A model generated the notes under the pieces. It saw only the letters and a list, made by a program, of their open reading frames with translations. It was not told where the DNA came from and searched no databases. A stretch of 60,972 bases of DNA. Origin: an uncultured Collinsella sp. (GTDB lineage Bacteria > Actinomycetota > Coriobacteriia > Coriobacteriales > Coriobacteriaceae). Shown piece by piece: positions 34,974-42,116 of this stretch. Every line of letters begins with the position of its first letter. The first letter of the stretch is position 1. The DNA lies in NCBI GenBank assembly GCA_900752215.1, contig CAADUO010000037.1:1-60972 (forward strand). The letters are read 5' to 3'. A program made the position numbers and the translations under genes.

Positions 34974-35155
34974 CGCGATCCTCCCCTTGGTGTTAGACAG
35001 TCAGTTGAATAGGCATACTAAAAGCATCACCGGCCCGTTGTGTTTCCCGCCCGTTTCGAAACAATCGCGTAACGCACGCCCTACGAGTGGACACCGCCGA
35101 CCTCAAGGACAACGACAAGGGCCCCAAGTTCGACCTGTAAACTCACCTCTTCAAA

Positions 35156-35214
35156 CATCTCAATCTGTAACAGTAAGGCCCAATTTCGACGACTAACTGT
35201 TACAGATTGAGATG
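35156..35214. repeat. 59-bp palindromic repeat, copy 5
   Basis: Starts CATCTCAATCTGTAACA and ends TGTTACAGATTGAGATG: both ends differ from the other copies in a way that keeps the arms paired. Confidence 0.9.
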
Positions 35215-35235
35215 TTTTCGAGAGACGGTTCCGAA

Positions 35236-35294
35236 TGTCTCGATCTGTAACACCTAGGCCCAATTTCCATCCCTAGTTGTTACAAATCAAAACA
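35236..35294. repeat. 59-bp palindromic repeat, copy 6 (decayed right arm)
   Basis: Left arm TGTCTCGATCTGTAACA; right arm TGTTACAAATCAAAACA with three changes. Length is still 59. Confidence 0.85.
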
Positions 35295-35354
35295 TTTCGC
35301 AGCCCCCCTTCATCATCCTAATCAAAACAGCAATTTTGTTAGTACTGGTTAACT

Positions 35355-35367
35355 TTTTAGCCTAAAA
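35355..35367 (+). promoter_or_regulatory. inverted repeat TTTTAG-C-CTAAAA, candidate metal-regulator site
   Basis: Six-base arms with one central base, 47 bases ahead of the Nramp start. Similar to DtxR/MntR-type boxes, but the regulator is not encoded in the window. Confidence 0.4.
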
Positions 35368-35413
35368 CGGGTATCCTTTGCGGCGTCAAGCAAACGGCAC
35401 GCAGGAGCGCACC

Positions 35414-36670
35414 ATGCTCAACCATCTCAAACAACACTTTGGCTCCCGACGCACCGGTGGTCACGGAGGCCTAGACATTGCGCGGCACATCGGCCCCGGG
35501 CTGCTCGTGACCGTCGGCTTTATCGACCCGGGCAACTGGGCCTCCAATATGGCCGCGGGCTCGCAGTTTGGCTACGCGCTGCTGTGGATCGTCACACTGT
35601 CCACGATTATGCTCATTGTGCTGCAGCACAATGCGGCGCACCTGGGTATCGCCACGGGCGCCTGTCTTGCCGAGGCCACGACACGTTACCTCCCCCGCTT
35701 CGTTGGACGCACGGTGCTCGCCAGTGCCTATCTCGCGACCATCGCCACCGCCATGGCCGAAGTCCTGGGTGGCGCGATTGCCCTTCAAATGCTCTTTGGG
35801 CTGCCCGTGCGTGCGGGCTGCGTCATCGTGGCGGCAGTATCGATGGCGATGCTCATGACGAACTCCTACAAGCGTGCCGAACGCTGGATCATCGCCTTCG
35901 TAGGCGTGGTAGGACTCTCGTTTTTGGCCGAGCTTGCACTAGTCAAGGTCGACTGGCCGCAAGCCGCCGCAAGCTGGATCACGCCCAGTATGCCCACTGG
36001 CTCTGCCCCGATTATCGTGAGTGTCCTGGGTGCGGTCGTTATGCCCCACAACCTCTTTCTACACTCCGAGGTCATCCAATCCATGCACTTCGAAGGCCAA
36101 GGCGAGCAGGTTATCGAAGAGCGTCTGCGCTATGAGCTCTTCGACACGCTCTTTTCGATGGGCGTGGGCTGGGCAATCAACTCGGCCATGGTCATCCTGG
36201 CCGCAACGACCTTCTTTGCGCACGGCATTGTCGTAGACGACCTCGCCGTCGCAGCGGACACGCTCTCCCCCATTCTGGGCCCAGCAAGCTCGACCATCTT
36301 TGCGGTGGCACTGCTGTTTGCGGGCCTCTCGAGTAGTGTGACGGCAGGCATGGCGGCAGGCACCATCACCGCAGGCATGTTCGACGAGGAATACGACATC
36401 CACGACCGACATTCCTCGATCGGGGTGGTGGCCTGTTTCGCCGGCGCAGTGGCGGCGTGCCTGGTCGTCCCAAATCCTTTTGAGGGTCTCATTTGGAGTC
36501 AGGCGCTGCTGTCGCTTCAGTTGCCGATTACGGTCTTTGTGCTCATACGACTCACCAGTTCGCCCCGCGTCATGGGCAAATACGCCAACTCCCGCCCGCT
36601 CAACGCGTTGCTCGTAGGGATCGGCGTCATCGTGACGATTCTCGACATCGTGCTGCTAACGGGGATGTAA
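35414..36670 (+). CDS. mntH: Nramp-family divalent metal transporter
   Basis: Membrane transporter of the Nramp family (418 aa, about 11 helices), which imports Mn(II) or Fe(II) with protons. The family's metal-site motifs are present: FIDPGNWASN in helix 1 (Asp near 38) and VVMPHNLFLHSE in helix 6. The start is MLNHLKQH at 35414, with CAGGAG upstream; an ATG-like in-frame start at 35378 lies upstream of the ribosome site. It is divergent from gltB. A palindromic AT-rich box in the promoter region suggests control by a metal-sensing repressor. Manganese versus iron cannot be decided from sequence alone. Confidence 0.93.
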   Translation: MLNHLKQHFGSRRTGGHGGLDIARHIGPGLLVTVGFIDPGNWASNMAAGSQFGYALLWIVTLSTIMLIVLQHNAAHLGIATGACLAEATTRYLPRFVGRTVLASAYLATIATAMAEVLGGAIALQMLFGLPVRAGCVIVAAVSMAMLMTNSYKRAERWIIAFVGVVGLSFLAELALVKVDWPQAAASWITPSMPTGSAPIIVSVLGAVVMPHNLFLHSEVIQSMHFEGQGEQVIEERLRYELFDTLFSMGVGWAINSAMVILAATTFFAHGIVVDDLAVAADTLSPILGPASSTIFAVALLFAGLSSSVTAGMAAGTITAGMFDEEYDIHDRHSSIGVVACFAGAVAACLVVPNPFEGLIWSQALLSLQLPITVFVLIRLTSSPRVMGKYANSRPLNALLVGIGVIVTILDIVLLTGM

Positions 36671-36698
36671 TTGGGATGGCGTGACTGTCCAGATATAA

Positions 36699-36757
36699 CG
36701 TCTCAATCTGTAACACGTAAGGCCGTTTTAAACCGTCAGATAAATCAAAAGGGCCCC
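36699..36757. repeat. 59-bp palindromic repeat, half copy
   Basis: Left arm CGTCTCAATCTGTAACA is intact; the right arm is replaced by unrelated sequence and runs into the rubredoxin terminator. Confidence 0.65.
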
Positions 36758-36783
36758 GGCCGAGAATTCGACCGGGGCCCTTG
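36747..36783 (-). terminator. terminator of the rubredoxin gene
   Basis: GC-rich stem GGGCCCCGG-CGA / TCG-CCGGGGCCC; on the minus strand it is followed by TTTTGATTT. It may also stop read-through from the Nramp gene. Confidence 0.85.
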
Positions 36784-36822
36784 GACAGAGCTCTGTATGG
36801 CTAATCGCCGTGTGTCTACGAG

Positions 36823-36966
36823 TTACTCCTCGACGAGCTCAAACTCATCGGGGCCGACGCCGCAGACCGGGCATACGTAATCCTCGGGCAGCTCGGGCGT
36901 GTCGACCTCAACCTCGTAACCGCAAACGGTGCATACGAACTTATACGTCTTCTTCTCCTCAGCCAT
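36823..36966 (-). CDS. rubredoxin
   Basis: Very short (47 aa) one-iron electron carrier. The two Cys-x2-Cys knuckles are FVCTVCGYE and YVCPVCGVGPDEFE, the second with the typical GxxPxxFE ending, so the FeCys4 site is complete. The start at 36966 is chosen for the GAGAGGAGA site upstream; an ATG 13 codons earlier covers the leader. A clear promoter lies at 37011-37038. It is next to a flavin reductase gene in the same direction. Fused versions of these two domains (high-molecular-weight rubredoxin) serve oxygen and NO detoxification in anaerobes, so a similar role is likely. Confidence 0.93.
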   Translation of the reverse strand: MAEEKKTYKFVCTVCGYEVEVDTPELPEDYVCPVCGVGPDEFELVEE

Positions 36967-37010
36967 GATGTTCTCCTCTCGAACGCGACTGGTGATGTAC
37001 TTCACTTATT

Positions 37011-37038
37011 AGTATATATTCTCAATAATATAATGCAA
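37011..37038 (-). promoter_or_regulatory. promoter of the rubredoxin gene
   Basis: On the minus strand, TTGCAT and TATACT spaced by 16 bases, in an AT-rich stretch with the imperfect palindrome ATATTCTCAATAATAT that might bind a Fur/PerR-type regulator. Confidence 0.65.
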
Positions 37039-37055
37039 GTATTTTTAGAACATTT

Positions 37056-37559
37056 CTAGCCTTGATACGACGAAGCCTTGGGCGGCGTCTTGCCCTTCAA
37101 GACCTTGTGATAGTAGTCATAGGTCAGCGGGGCCTCGCCGCTCAAGCGCTCGGCGTCCTCCACCTCGCCGATAAAGAGCAGGTGCGTGCCAACATCCACG
37201 GTATCAATCAGACGGCAGCTGAACAGCGCCGCCGCGTGCTCGGGCACATAGGGCATGCCCAGCGCGGTCTCGTGGGTCTCGTACTTGGCAAACTTGTCGT
37301 AATCGCTGCTGGTGCGGAAGCCAAAGTTGCCGATATAGAGCGTGTCGGCGGTCTGGTCAATCACGGTCAGCGCAAAGGCCTTAGCCGATGCGATTACGCC
37401 GGACGTGACATTTTCCTTGTTCACGGCAATCGAGATGCGCGGCGGGGCGGATGTCACCTGCACTGCTGTGTTGATAACGCAGCCGGCACGCAGCCCGTCG
37501 GCCGCGGCGCTCACCACGTACAGGCCACTCGGCATGGTAAAGAACGCAGTTTTGTCCAT
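37056..37559 (-). CDS. flavin reductase-like FMN-binding protein
   Basis: A 167-aa flavin-reductase-fold protein (MDKTAFFTMPSGLYVVSA at the start, ISIAVNKENVTSG and FSCRLIDTVDVGTHLLFIGEV). Such proteins bind FMN and reduce it or pass electrons from NAD(P)H to a partner. The start is the ATG at 37559 with GGGGAGTG upstream; the longer open frame to 37751 crosses a terminator and a repeat and is not believed. The gene is followed 90 bp later by rubredoxin, which has its own promoter. The pair corresponds to the two halves of high-molecular-weight rubredoxin, here as separate genes. Confidence 0.88.
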   Translation of the reverse strand: MDKTAFFTMPSGLYVVSAAADGLRAGCVINTAVQVTSAPPRISIAVNKENVTSGVIASAKAFALTVIDQTADTLYIGNFGFRTSSDYDKFAKYETHETALGMPYVPEHAAALFSCRLIDTVDVGTHLLFIGEVEDAERLSGEAPLTYDYYHKVLKGKTPPKASSYQG

Positions 37560-37610
37560 AACGATCACTCCCCTAGCTCGGGTTGGAACCTCATGGATGT
37601 ATGTACCCAC

Positions 37611-37644
37611 AAAAAAGGCGGCACCCATAACGGACGCCGCCTTT
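37611..37644 (-). terminator. terminator after smpB
   Basis: Stem AAAGGCGGC / GCCGCCTTT; on the minus strand followed by a T-run (TTTTTTGTGG). Confidence 0.85.
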
Positions 37645-37686
37645 GAGACATATGTGTCAGAACAGTAAGAAAGATGAGACACCCGC

Positions 37687-37753
37687 AGTTGCGGTGAAAT
37701 AGGGACTGAATAGCCCCTCAAACAGGCAAAACAGTCCGTATTCCACCGCAACT
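37687..37753. repeat. 67-bp palindromic repeat, copy 2
   Basis: Begins AGTTGCGGTGAAATAG and ends CCACCGCAACT, the same ends and exact length as the copy at 25024, with three arm mismatches and an inner extension GGACT/AGTCC. Confidence 0.9.
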
Positions 37754-37765
37754 CATACAGAGTGC

Positions 37766-38236
37766 CTAGCGGTTGCGCTCTTTGAGGGCGCGGTCGATCT
37801 CGCGTTGGACATCACGCTTGGCCATGTCCTCGCGCTTGTCGTAGAGCTTCTTGCCGCGACCCAGACCCAGCAGCAGCTTTACGCGGCCGTCGGTATTAAA
37901 GTAGAGCTCCAACGGAACCAGCGCATAACCACGGTTGCGAAGTTTGCCGTCAAGAAAGTCGATCTCCTTACGGTGCAGCAGCAGACGACGCCGACGGTCG
38001 GGATCGCGATTCCACACGCCACCATGGCTATAAGGATGGATATGCAGGCCGACGAGCCAGCACTCGCCGCCACGAATCAGCGCAAAAGTGTCAGTGATCT
38101 GACAGGCGCGCTCGCGAATCGACTTGACCTCGGTGCCGCTCAGTTCAATGCCGCACTCAAAGGTCTCATCGATAAAGTACTCGTGATGTGCCGAGCGATT
38201 CTTGGAGATGAGTTTGCGCTCGCGCTTACTGGGCAT
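37766..38236 (-). CDS. smpB: SsrA-binding protein
   Basis: tmRNA-binding protein of trans-translation, 156 aa. It brings tmRNA to ribosomes stalled on broken mRNA. Family blocks: KNRSAHHEYFIDETFECGI, LSGTEVKSIRERACQITD, LVGLHIHPYSHGG, and a basic tail GKKLYDKREDMAKRDVQREIDRALKERNR. The start MPSKRERK at 38236 has a perfect AAGGAGG seven bases upstream and overlaps the end of the TPR gene by 11 bases, which indicates coupled translation. The tmRNA gene itself (ssrA) was not found in this window. Confidence 0.96.
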   Translation of the reverse strand: MPSKRERKLISKNRSAHHEYFIDETFECGIELSGTEVKSIRERACQITDTFALIRGGECWLVGLHIHPYSHGGVWNRDPDRRRRLLLHRKEIDFLDGKLRNRGYALVPLELYFNTDGRVKLLLGLGRGKKLYDKREDMAKRDVQREIDRALKERNR

Positions 38237-39143
38237 CGTCGGCCTCCTTGACACCGTCAGCGCCCTTGTCGACACCCGTGTGCCTTGCCTTGCGCTCGGC
38301 ATTGAGCTCAGCATCGCTCTCGCGCACCAGTTTGATAATCGCCGCGCAGGCTTCCTCGCCCACCAAGTCGCGAGCACGCACCGTCAGGCGCGTCGCCTCC
38401 TGCTTGTCGCCGTCGCTTGCAGCATCGGTCGCGCACATAATCAGGCAGATGGCAATCTCGGCCGAAGGTGAGGTCGGAACGCCCTGCAACGCCAGCTCGC
38501 CCATCACGTGCTCGTCGCTCTCCTCGGCGGCATCCGGATAGGTAGTATGGATCTTGTTGAGCAGGCGCGTCGTATGCGCATCGTTGGGCGCCAGGCGCAG
38601 CGCCAGACGCGCGCTGCCCACGGCAGCCGAAATGTTCTCGGTCTCGGGCTCCAAGAAGTACTGACCCAGATTGGCGTAAGCGCGGGCGGCGCACTTGCCA
38701 TCGCTTGCACGCTCCAGCACCGAAAACGAGAGCGATGCCCACTCCTGCTTGTCTTCGAGTGCGCGGAACAGCTCGGCCAAATCCAAGCGATAGTTGCAGT
38801 TCATGGGGTCCCAACGCACAGCCTGCATCAGGGCATTGCGAGCGCTCACATAATCCTGCTGGCGAATGTAGGCAAACGCCATGTCAGAGTACAGGCGGTC
38901 AAACGGCACCTCGACCTGCACGAGCTCGCGCGGATCCTTCTCCACGCGGCGATAGGCCAAGCGCTCAAACTTGCTATCGAAGCTAAAGTATTGGCGCTTC
39001 TCCTCCGTCTTGCACTCGGCGTCGATATACTCCTCGGCGAGCTCCACCAGACGCTCCAGCAGCGGCGTCGCCGTAGCCAGGTCGCCCTGCGCCAGATAGT
39101 TCTCGGCATACGTGATGTCTTGCAAGCTGATGGGCAGATCCAT
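38226..39143 (-). CDS. tetratricopeptide-repeat protein, 305 aa
   Basis: Soluble helical protein with TPR-like pairs: ITYAENYLAQGDLATATPLLERLVELAEEY, FAYIRQQDYVSARNALMQAVRWDPMN, and a later ARLALRLAPNDAHTTRLLNKI. TPR repeats mediate protein contacts. The C-terminus is charged and flexible. The start is MDLPISLQD at 39143 with GAGGAG upstream. The end overlaps smpB by 11 bases. No catalytic domain is recognised. It may act in the same translation-quality context as smpB, but that is only by position. Confidence 0.85.
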   Translation of the reverse strand: MDLPISLQDITYAENYLAQGDLATATPLLERLVELAEEYIDAECKTEEKRQYFSFDSKFERLAYRRVEKDPRELVQVEVPFDRLYSDMAFAYIRQQDYVSARNALMQAVRWDPMNCNYRLDLAELFRALEDKQEWASLSFSVLERASDGKCAARAYANLGQYFLEPETENISAAVGSARLALRLAPNDAHTTRLLNKIHTTYPDAAEESDEHVMGELALQGVPTSPSAEIAICLIMCATDAASDGDKQEATRLTVRARDLVGEEACAAIIKLVRESDAELNAERKARHTGVDKGADGVKEADDAQ

Positions 39144-39199
39144 GGCTACTCCTCGATCTGAGCGAAACACGGCAGGCGCCGTATATACGGTCAATACAC

Positions 39200-39228
39200 A
39201 AAACCCGGGTCTCTTACGAGGCCCGGGC
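39200..39228 (-). terminator. terminator of the tRNA pair
   Basis: CCCGGG repeats 12 bases apart form a stem; TTTTGTGT follows on the minus strand. Confidence 0.7.
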
Positions 39229-39237
39229 GTTCAATTT

Positions 39238-39314
39238 TGGTAGCCCGTACCAGATTCGAACTGGTGATCTCCGCCTTGAGAGGGCGGCGTCCTAAACCGC
39301 TAGACGAACGGGCC
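39238..39314 (-). tRNA. tRNA-Glu (CTC)
   Basis: Cloverleaf with anticodon CTC in the loop CTCTCAA closed by CCGCC/GGCGG, T-loop TTCGAAT, acceptor GGCCCGT/ACGGGCT, and encoded CCA. Reads GAG codons. Confidence 0.95.
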
Positions 39315-39331
39315 ATATGTAGCAAATGCAA

Positions 39332-39405
39332 TGGCTGGGATGGAGGGAGTCGAACCCCCATTGACGGAACCAGAATCCGCTGTCCTGCCATTAGACGACA
39401 TCCCA
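39332..39405 (-). tRNA. tRNA-Gln (CTG)
   Basis: Anticodon CTG in the loop TTCTGGT closed by GCGGA/TCCGT, T-loop TTCGACT, acceptor TGGGATG/CATCCCA, discriminator G, encoded CCA. Reads CAG codons; 17 bp upstream of tRNA-Glu in the same transcript. Confidence 0.95.
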
Positions 39406-39449
39406 ATGACTGCATCGCTGCGCTCGGCTGTGCCTTTGCGCAAGAAAGA

Positions 39450-39478
39450 AATATACGGGAAGTCTCGCCGTGACGCAA
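39450..39478 (-). promoter_or_regulatory. promoter of the tRNA pair
   Basis: On the minus strand TTGCGT, 17-base spacer, TATATT, about 45 bases ahead of tRNA-Gln. Confidence 0.75.
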
Positions 39479-39681
39479 GCCCCAATTTTGACTTTTTTGA
39501 AATTCAGTCAAATTGGCCTAATTTAGTCCAACCCGTGAAGGACCTGTGAAGCCAACCGCTGTACACGAAGGGCAAAACACCGCGAGCGGTAGCCGTCAAC
39601 CGTTGGCAGATTCTACCGTGAAAACGATAGCACCAGGCAACACAATCGAAGTATCAATGATCGCGTAGATATCGAGGCGCC

Positions 39682-40092
39682 ATGGACGAAGAGCTTGATT
39701 ACCTATGGGAGACCCTGGGCCTCGAGATCACTGCTGATCTTTGGCCCGAACGGGACAAAATCCATCCCACTCTGCGCCCCGCCATCACGGTGATGCAGGC
39801 AAAATACCGCCGTGCATCCTTTTTGATCATGCGGATGTCATGGCACGCGGGACTCCCCGACCTTAAGCGAATCCAGGCAAGCCTCGTCGAGCTGTCCGGT
39901 ATGCCGACCGTCATATCCGAGGCGCACCTGGAGCAGCGCCAGCGCGAGCGACTGCAACAGCAGCGGATTCCCTTTATCTGCCCCGGCGTTCAGGCATATC
40001 TGCCCTTTATGGACGAGGAGTACTGGAGCGGCAAGCCCAACAAGCACGTAAAGGTCTACGATCCGCACGAATGGGCACAGCTCGAGGATTGA
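39682..40092 (+). CDS. MarR-like protein lacking the helix-turn-helix domain
   Basis: A 136-aa protein related, as far as memory allows, to the N-terminal sensor half of a MarR-type regulator family found in Firmicutes and Coriobacteriia. The recognisable block is ERLQQQRIPFICPGVQAYLPF, matching the motif 'RIPFIVPG-Q-YLP' of that family. In the full-length relatives a winged helix-turn-helix follows; here the protein ends after about 30 more residues, so it is a short form or a decayed copy. The start at 39682 (preceded by weak GAGGC) is uncertain. It is the only gene in the window ending with TGA. Confidence 0.6.
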   Translation: MDEELDYLWETLGLEITADLWPERDKIHPTLRPAITVMQAKYRRASFLIMRMSWHAGLPDLKRIQASLVELSGMPTVISEAHLEQRQRERLQQQRIPFICPGVQAYLPFMDEEYWSGKPNKHVKVYDPHEWAQLED

Positions 40093-40164
40093 GCCGAGCG
40101 AGCCCGCCGATGGAAAACACATCCCACGCCGATCACCCAAAACGGGTCGCACTTTCCGCAGCCG

Positions 40165-40524
40165 CTACAGCAACGCCTCGGCCCAAGCCGCTTCCCTAAA
40201 GCCGGGAATCGCAAAGTCGTCGCCCACCAGCAGCGGACGCTTGACCAGCATGCCGTCGGTCGCCAGCAGCTCGTAGCACTCCTGATCCGTCATGCCCGCA
40301 TCCAGACGCGCCTTCAGGCCCAGCTCTCGATATTTCATGCCCGACGAATTAAAGAAGCGCCGCACCGGCAGCCCCGAACGAGCAATCCAGGTCGCAAGCT
40401 CATCAGCCGTGGGATTGTCCAAAACGATATCGCGATCGATATACTCTACCCCATGTTCGTCCAGCCATGCCTTGGCCTTCTTACAGGTCGAGCACTTGGG
40501 ATATTCAACAAACAATACCGCCAT
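40165..40524 (-). CDS. ArsC/Spx-family protein
   Basis: A 119-aa thioredoxin-fold protein of the ArsC/Spx/YffB family: PKCSTCKKAKAWLDEHGVEY with CxxC at about residues 11 and 14, and a C-terminal LVKRPLLVGDD block. Members are either arsenate reductases or redox-sensing RNA-polymerase partners (Spx); the catalytic Arg triad of plasmid ArsC is not clear, and no arsenic genes are near, so a function in redox sensing is equally possible. The start at 40524 has AAAGGAAA upstream; the longer open frame to 40743 is not supported. Confidence 0.88.
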   Translation of the reverse strand: MAVLFVEYPKCSTCKKAKAWLDEHGVEYIDRDIVLDNPTADELATWIARSGLPVRRFFNSSGMKYRELGLKARLDAGMTDQECYELLATDGMLVKRPLLVGDDFAIPGFREAAWAEALL

Positions 40525-40645
40525 GGGATTTCCTTTCTTAGAGAAACAGGTGTCTGGAAAACTGCACATCGACGACCGCTCGCGATTGCAGCCGTTATTG
40601 TAGTCAATGTCGAAGCATAGGCAGTCGCAATGTCTCGTCTTAAGG

Positions 40646-41227
40646 CTAGCGCCTCGCATGGGCGCCGATCGGCCGAGTCGCATGGCGCACCAACGCCGCC
40701 GCCAGCAATACCAACAGCATGGCGGTGACATAGCCCGCAGCATCGAATCCTAAATCGATAACGTCGAAATGCCTTCCGGGAACAAAGATCTTATGCACCT
40801 GATCGCCAACGGAGCAGGCGGCGCAAAAGAGCAATACGGGCACGCAACGGGAGCATACGCTCCACGGACGCCTGGAAAAGCAAACCACGACCACCGAGGC
40901 GAACAATCCGACGAAGAAAAACTCTACGGTATGGGCAACGCGACGGACGTTTGTGCCCACCCACATGCGAATGGAAGCAAGTCGGCCAGACCGGACATTC
41001 GAGGCAGCCGAATCGGTGCCCCCGGTCATTCCGTTCTCCGTCTGGGCTTCACCCGTGGCATCGGCAGCCTGAACGCCCGTAGCCTGACCCTCCACCACAC
41101 GCGCGGTGGACTCGCTCAGCAACGACGTCTCCACCGCATTTTGCTCCGTCAGCACCCAGACGCTCGCCAGCGTTGCAGCGAACAGAACAATCGCGGTCCA
41201 TCCGATTATTTGTTTTACGCGCGCCAA
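40646..41227 (-). CDS. VanZ-like membrane protein (TTG start)
   Basis: A 193-aa membrane protein of the VanZ-like family: N-terminal helix, a Ser/Thr/Ala-rich outside loop (about 30-80), then helices with the family block RRVAHTVEFFFVGLF and SVGDQVHKIFVPGRHFDVIDLGFDAAG. The start is TTG at 41227, supported by a perfect AGGAGG seven bases upstream; the open frame extends further but has no ribosome site. VanZ-like proteins are common and mostly of unknown role; the name comes from a teicoplanin-resistance accessory gene. No van genes lie nearby, so resistance should not be assumed. Confidence 0.8.
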   Translation of the reverse strand: MARVKQIIGWTAIVLFAATLASVWVLTEQNAVETSLLSESTARVVEGQATGVQAADATGEAQTENGMTGGTDSAASNVRSGRLASIRMWVGTNVRRVAHTVEFFFVGLFASVVVVCFSRRPWSVCSRCVPVLLFCAACSVGDQVHKIFVPGRHFDVIDLGFDAAGYVTAMLLVLLAAALVRHATRPIGAHARR

Positions 41228-41333
41228 GGGCCAACCTCCTTTTTTTTGAATACCAGCGAGTGTAGCCCCAAATGGCATCGTCACCGTATCAAAATTTGAA
41301 TCGCAACAGGAAGCGACAAAGCGACGCAAACCC

Positions 41334-41939
41334 CTACCCCGCCTCGCGCATCCAGCGATCGAACGTCCCCACGCACACGCCCAGGCACTTTGCTGCCTGG
41401 CTGCGGGTAATATCGCCCGCCTCATAGCTATCGCGCACCAGCTCAAACTGAGGAGGGCACGGCTTGCGAGGTCGACCGAAACGGACCCCTCGCGCCCGCG
41501 CCGCTGCAATTCCCTCCGCTTGGCGCCGATGGATATTCTCGCGCTCCACCTGCGCCACGTAGCTCAGCAGTTGCAGCACAATATCGGCAATCAGGACGTT
41601 GGTCACATCCGGCGCGCCGCTGGCCCTAGCACGCGTGTCAAGCAATGGCATGTCCAACACCACAATGGCAACCCCGAGCTCCTTGGTAATGCGTCGCCAT
41701 TCCTCAAGAATCTCGGAGTAATTACGGCCAAGTCGGTCGATAGAAAGCACCACCAGTACGTCCCCGTCTCCCAGGACGTGCAGCAGCTCGCGATAACGCG
41801 GTCGATCGAAGTCCTTGCCGCTCGCATGGTCGGCATAAATATTCGCCGAGCCCACGCCATAGGCGCCCAGCGCATCCAGCTGCCGATTAAGGTTCTGATC
41901 GCGCGAACTCACCCGCGCATAACCGTACACCGTCGCCAT
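41334..41939 (-). CDS. serine recombinase (resolvase/invertase family)
   Basis: A 201-aa small serine recombinase. The catalytic domain shows the nucleophile serine in YARVSSRDQN (about residue 10) and the arginine motif SIDRLGRNY near 70; a helix-turn-helix DNA-binding tail ends the protein (ITRSQAAKCLGVCVGTFDRWMREAG). It could invert or resolve DNA segments, but no paired recombination sites or invertible segment was recognised beside it. GGGGA precedes the ATG at 41939. It may be a remnant of a mobile element; a 40-bp palindrome (41959-41998) lies directly upstream. Confidence 0.9.
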   Translation of the reverse strand: MATVYGYARVSSRDQNLNRQLDALGAYGVGSANIYADHASGKDFDRPRYRELLHVLGDGDVLVVLSIDRLGRNYSEILEEWRRITKELGVAIVVLDMPLLDTRARASGAPDVTNVLIADIVLQLLSYVAQVERENIHRRQAEGIAAARARGVRFGRPRKPCPPQFELVRDSYEAGDITRSQAAKCLGVCVGTFDRWMREAG

Positions 41940-41958
41940 CTCATCCCCGCTTTCTTGT

Positions 41959-41998
41959 AAACCTGCCAAAAAGGGACAGGTTTATTTTGGTAGGTTTT
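41959..41998. repeat. AACCTGCC palindrome, copy 1
   Basis: AAACCTGCCAAAA and TTTTGGTAGGTTTT flank GGGACAGG. Related copy at 54089-54127. Confidence 0.8.
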
Positions 41999-42116
41999 AC
42001 CTCTCAAATAGCAGGTAAGCGGGCGGCCGAGCAGACGGCAAGGTAGCCACGATTCAAATGCGAAGGGCGGTCCCGAAAGGCCGCCCTCCGCTCCCCCACC
42101 ATGAGTCGGGATTTGG

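Larger units (their letters stand above)
34974..35413. other. divergent region gltB / Nramp gene
   Basis: No gene. It holds two copies of the 59-bp palindrome (35156 and 35236) and an inverted repeat TTTTAG-C-CTAAAA upstream of the transporter gene. Confidence 0.8.

Noticed and set aside
31710..35012. 1100-codon plus-strand open frame
   Set aside because: It is exactly antisense to gltB, whose motifs are complete; GC-rich codons leave the opposite frame open. No ribosome site or known domain.
37560..38236. ssrA (tmRNA) next to smpB
   Set aside because: No tmRNA-like ends or tag sequence seen; only a terminator and a 67-bp palindrome.
41334..41998. invertible segment next to the serine recombinase
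   Set aside because: No pair of matching inverted sites flanking a promoter or gene was found; the neighbouring palindrome is a dispersed repeat.
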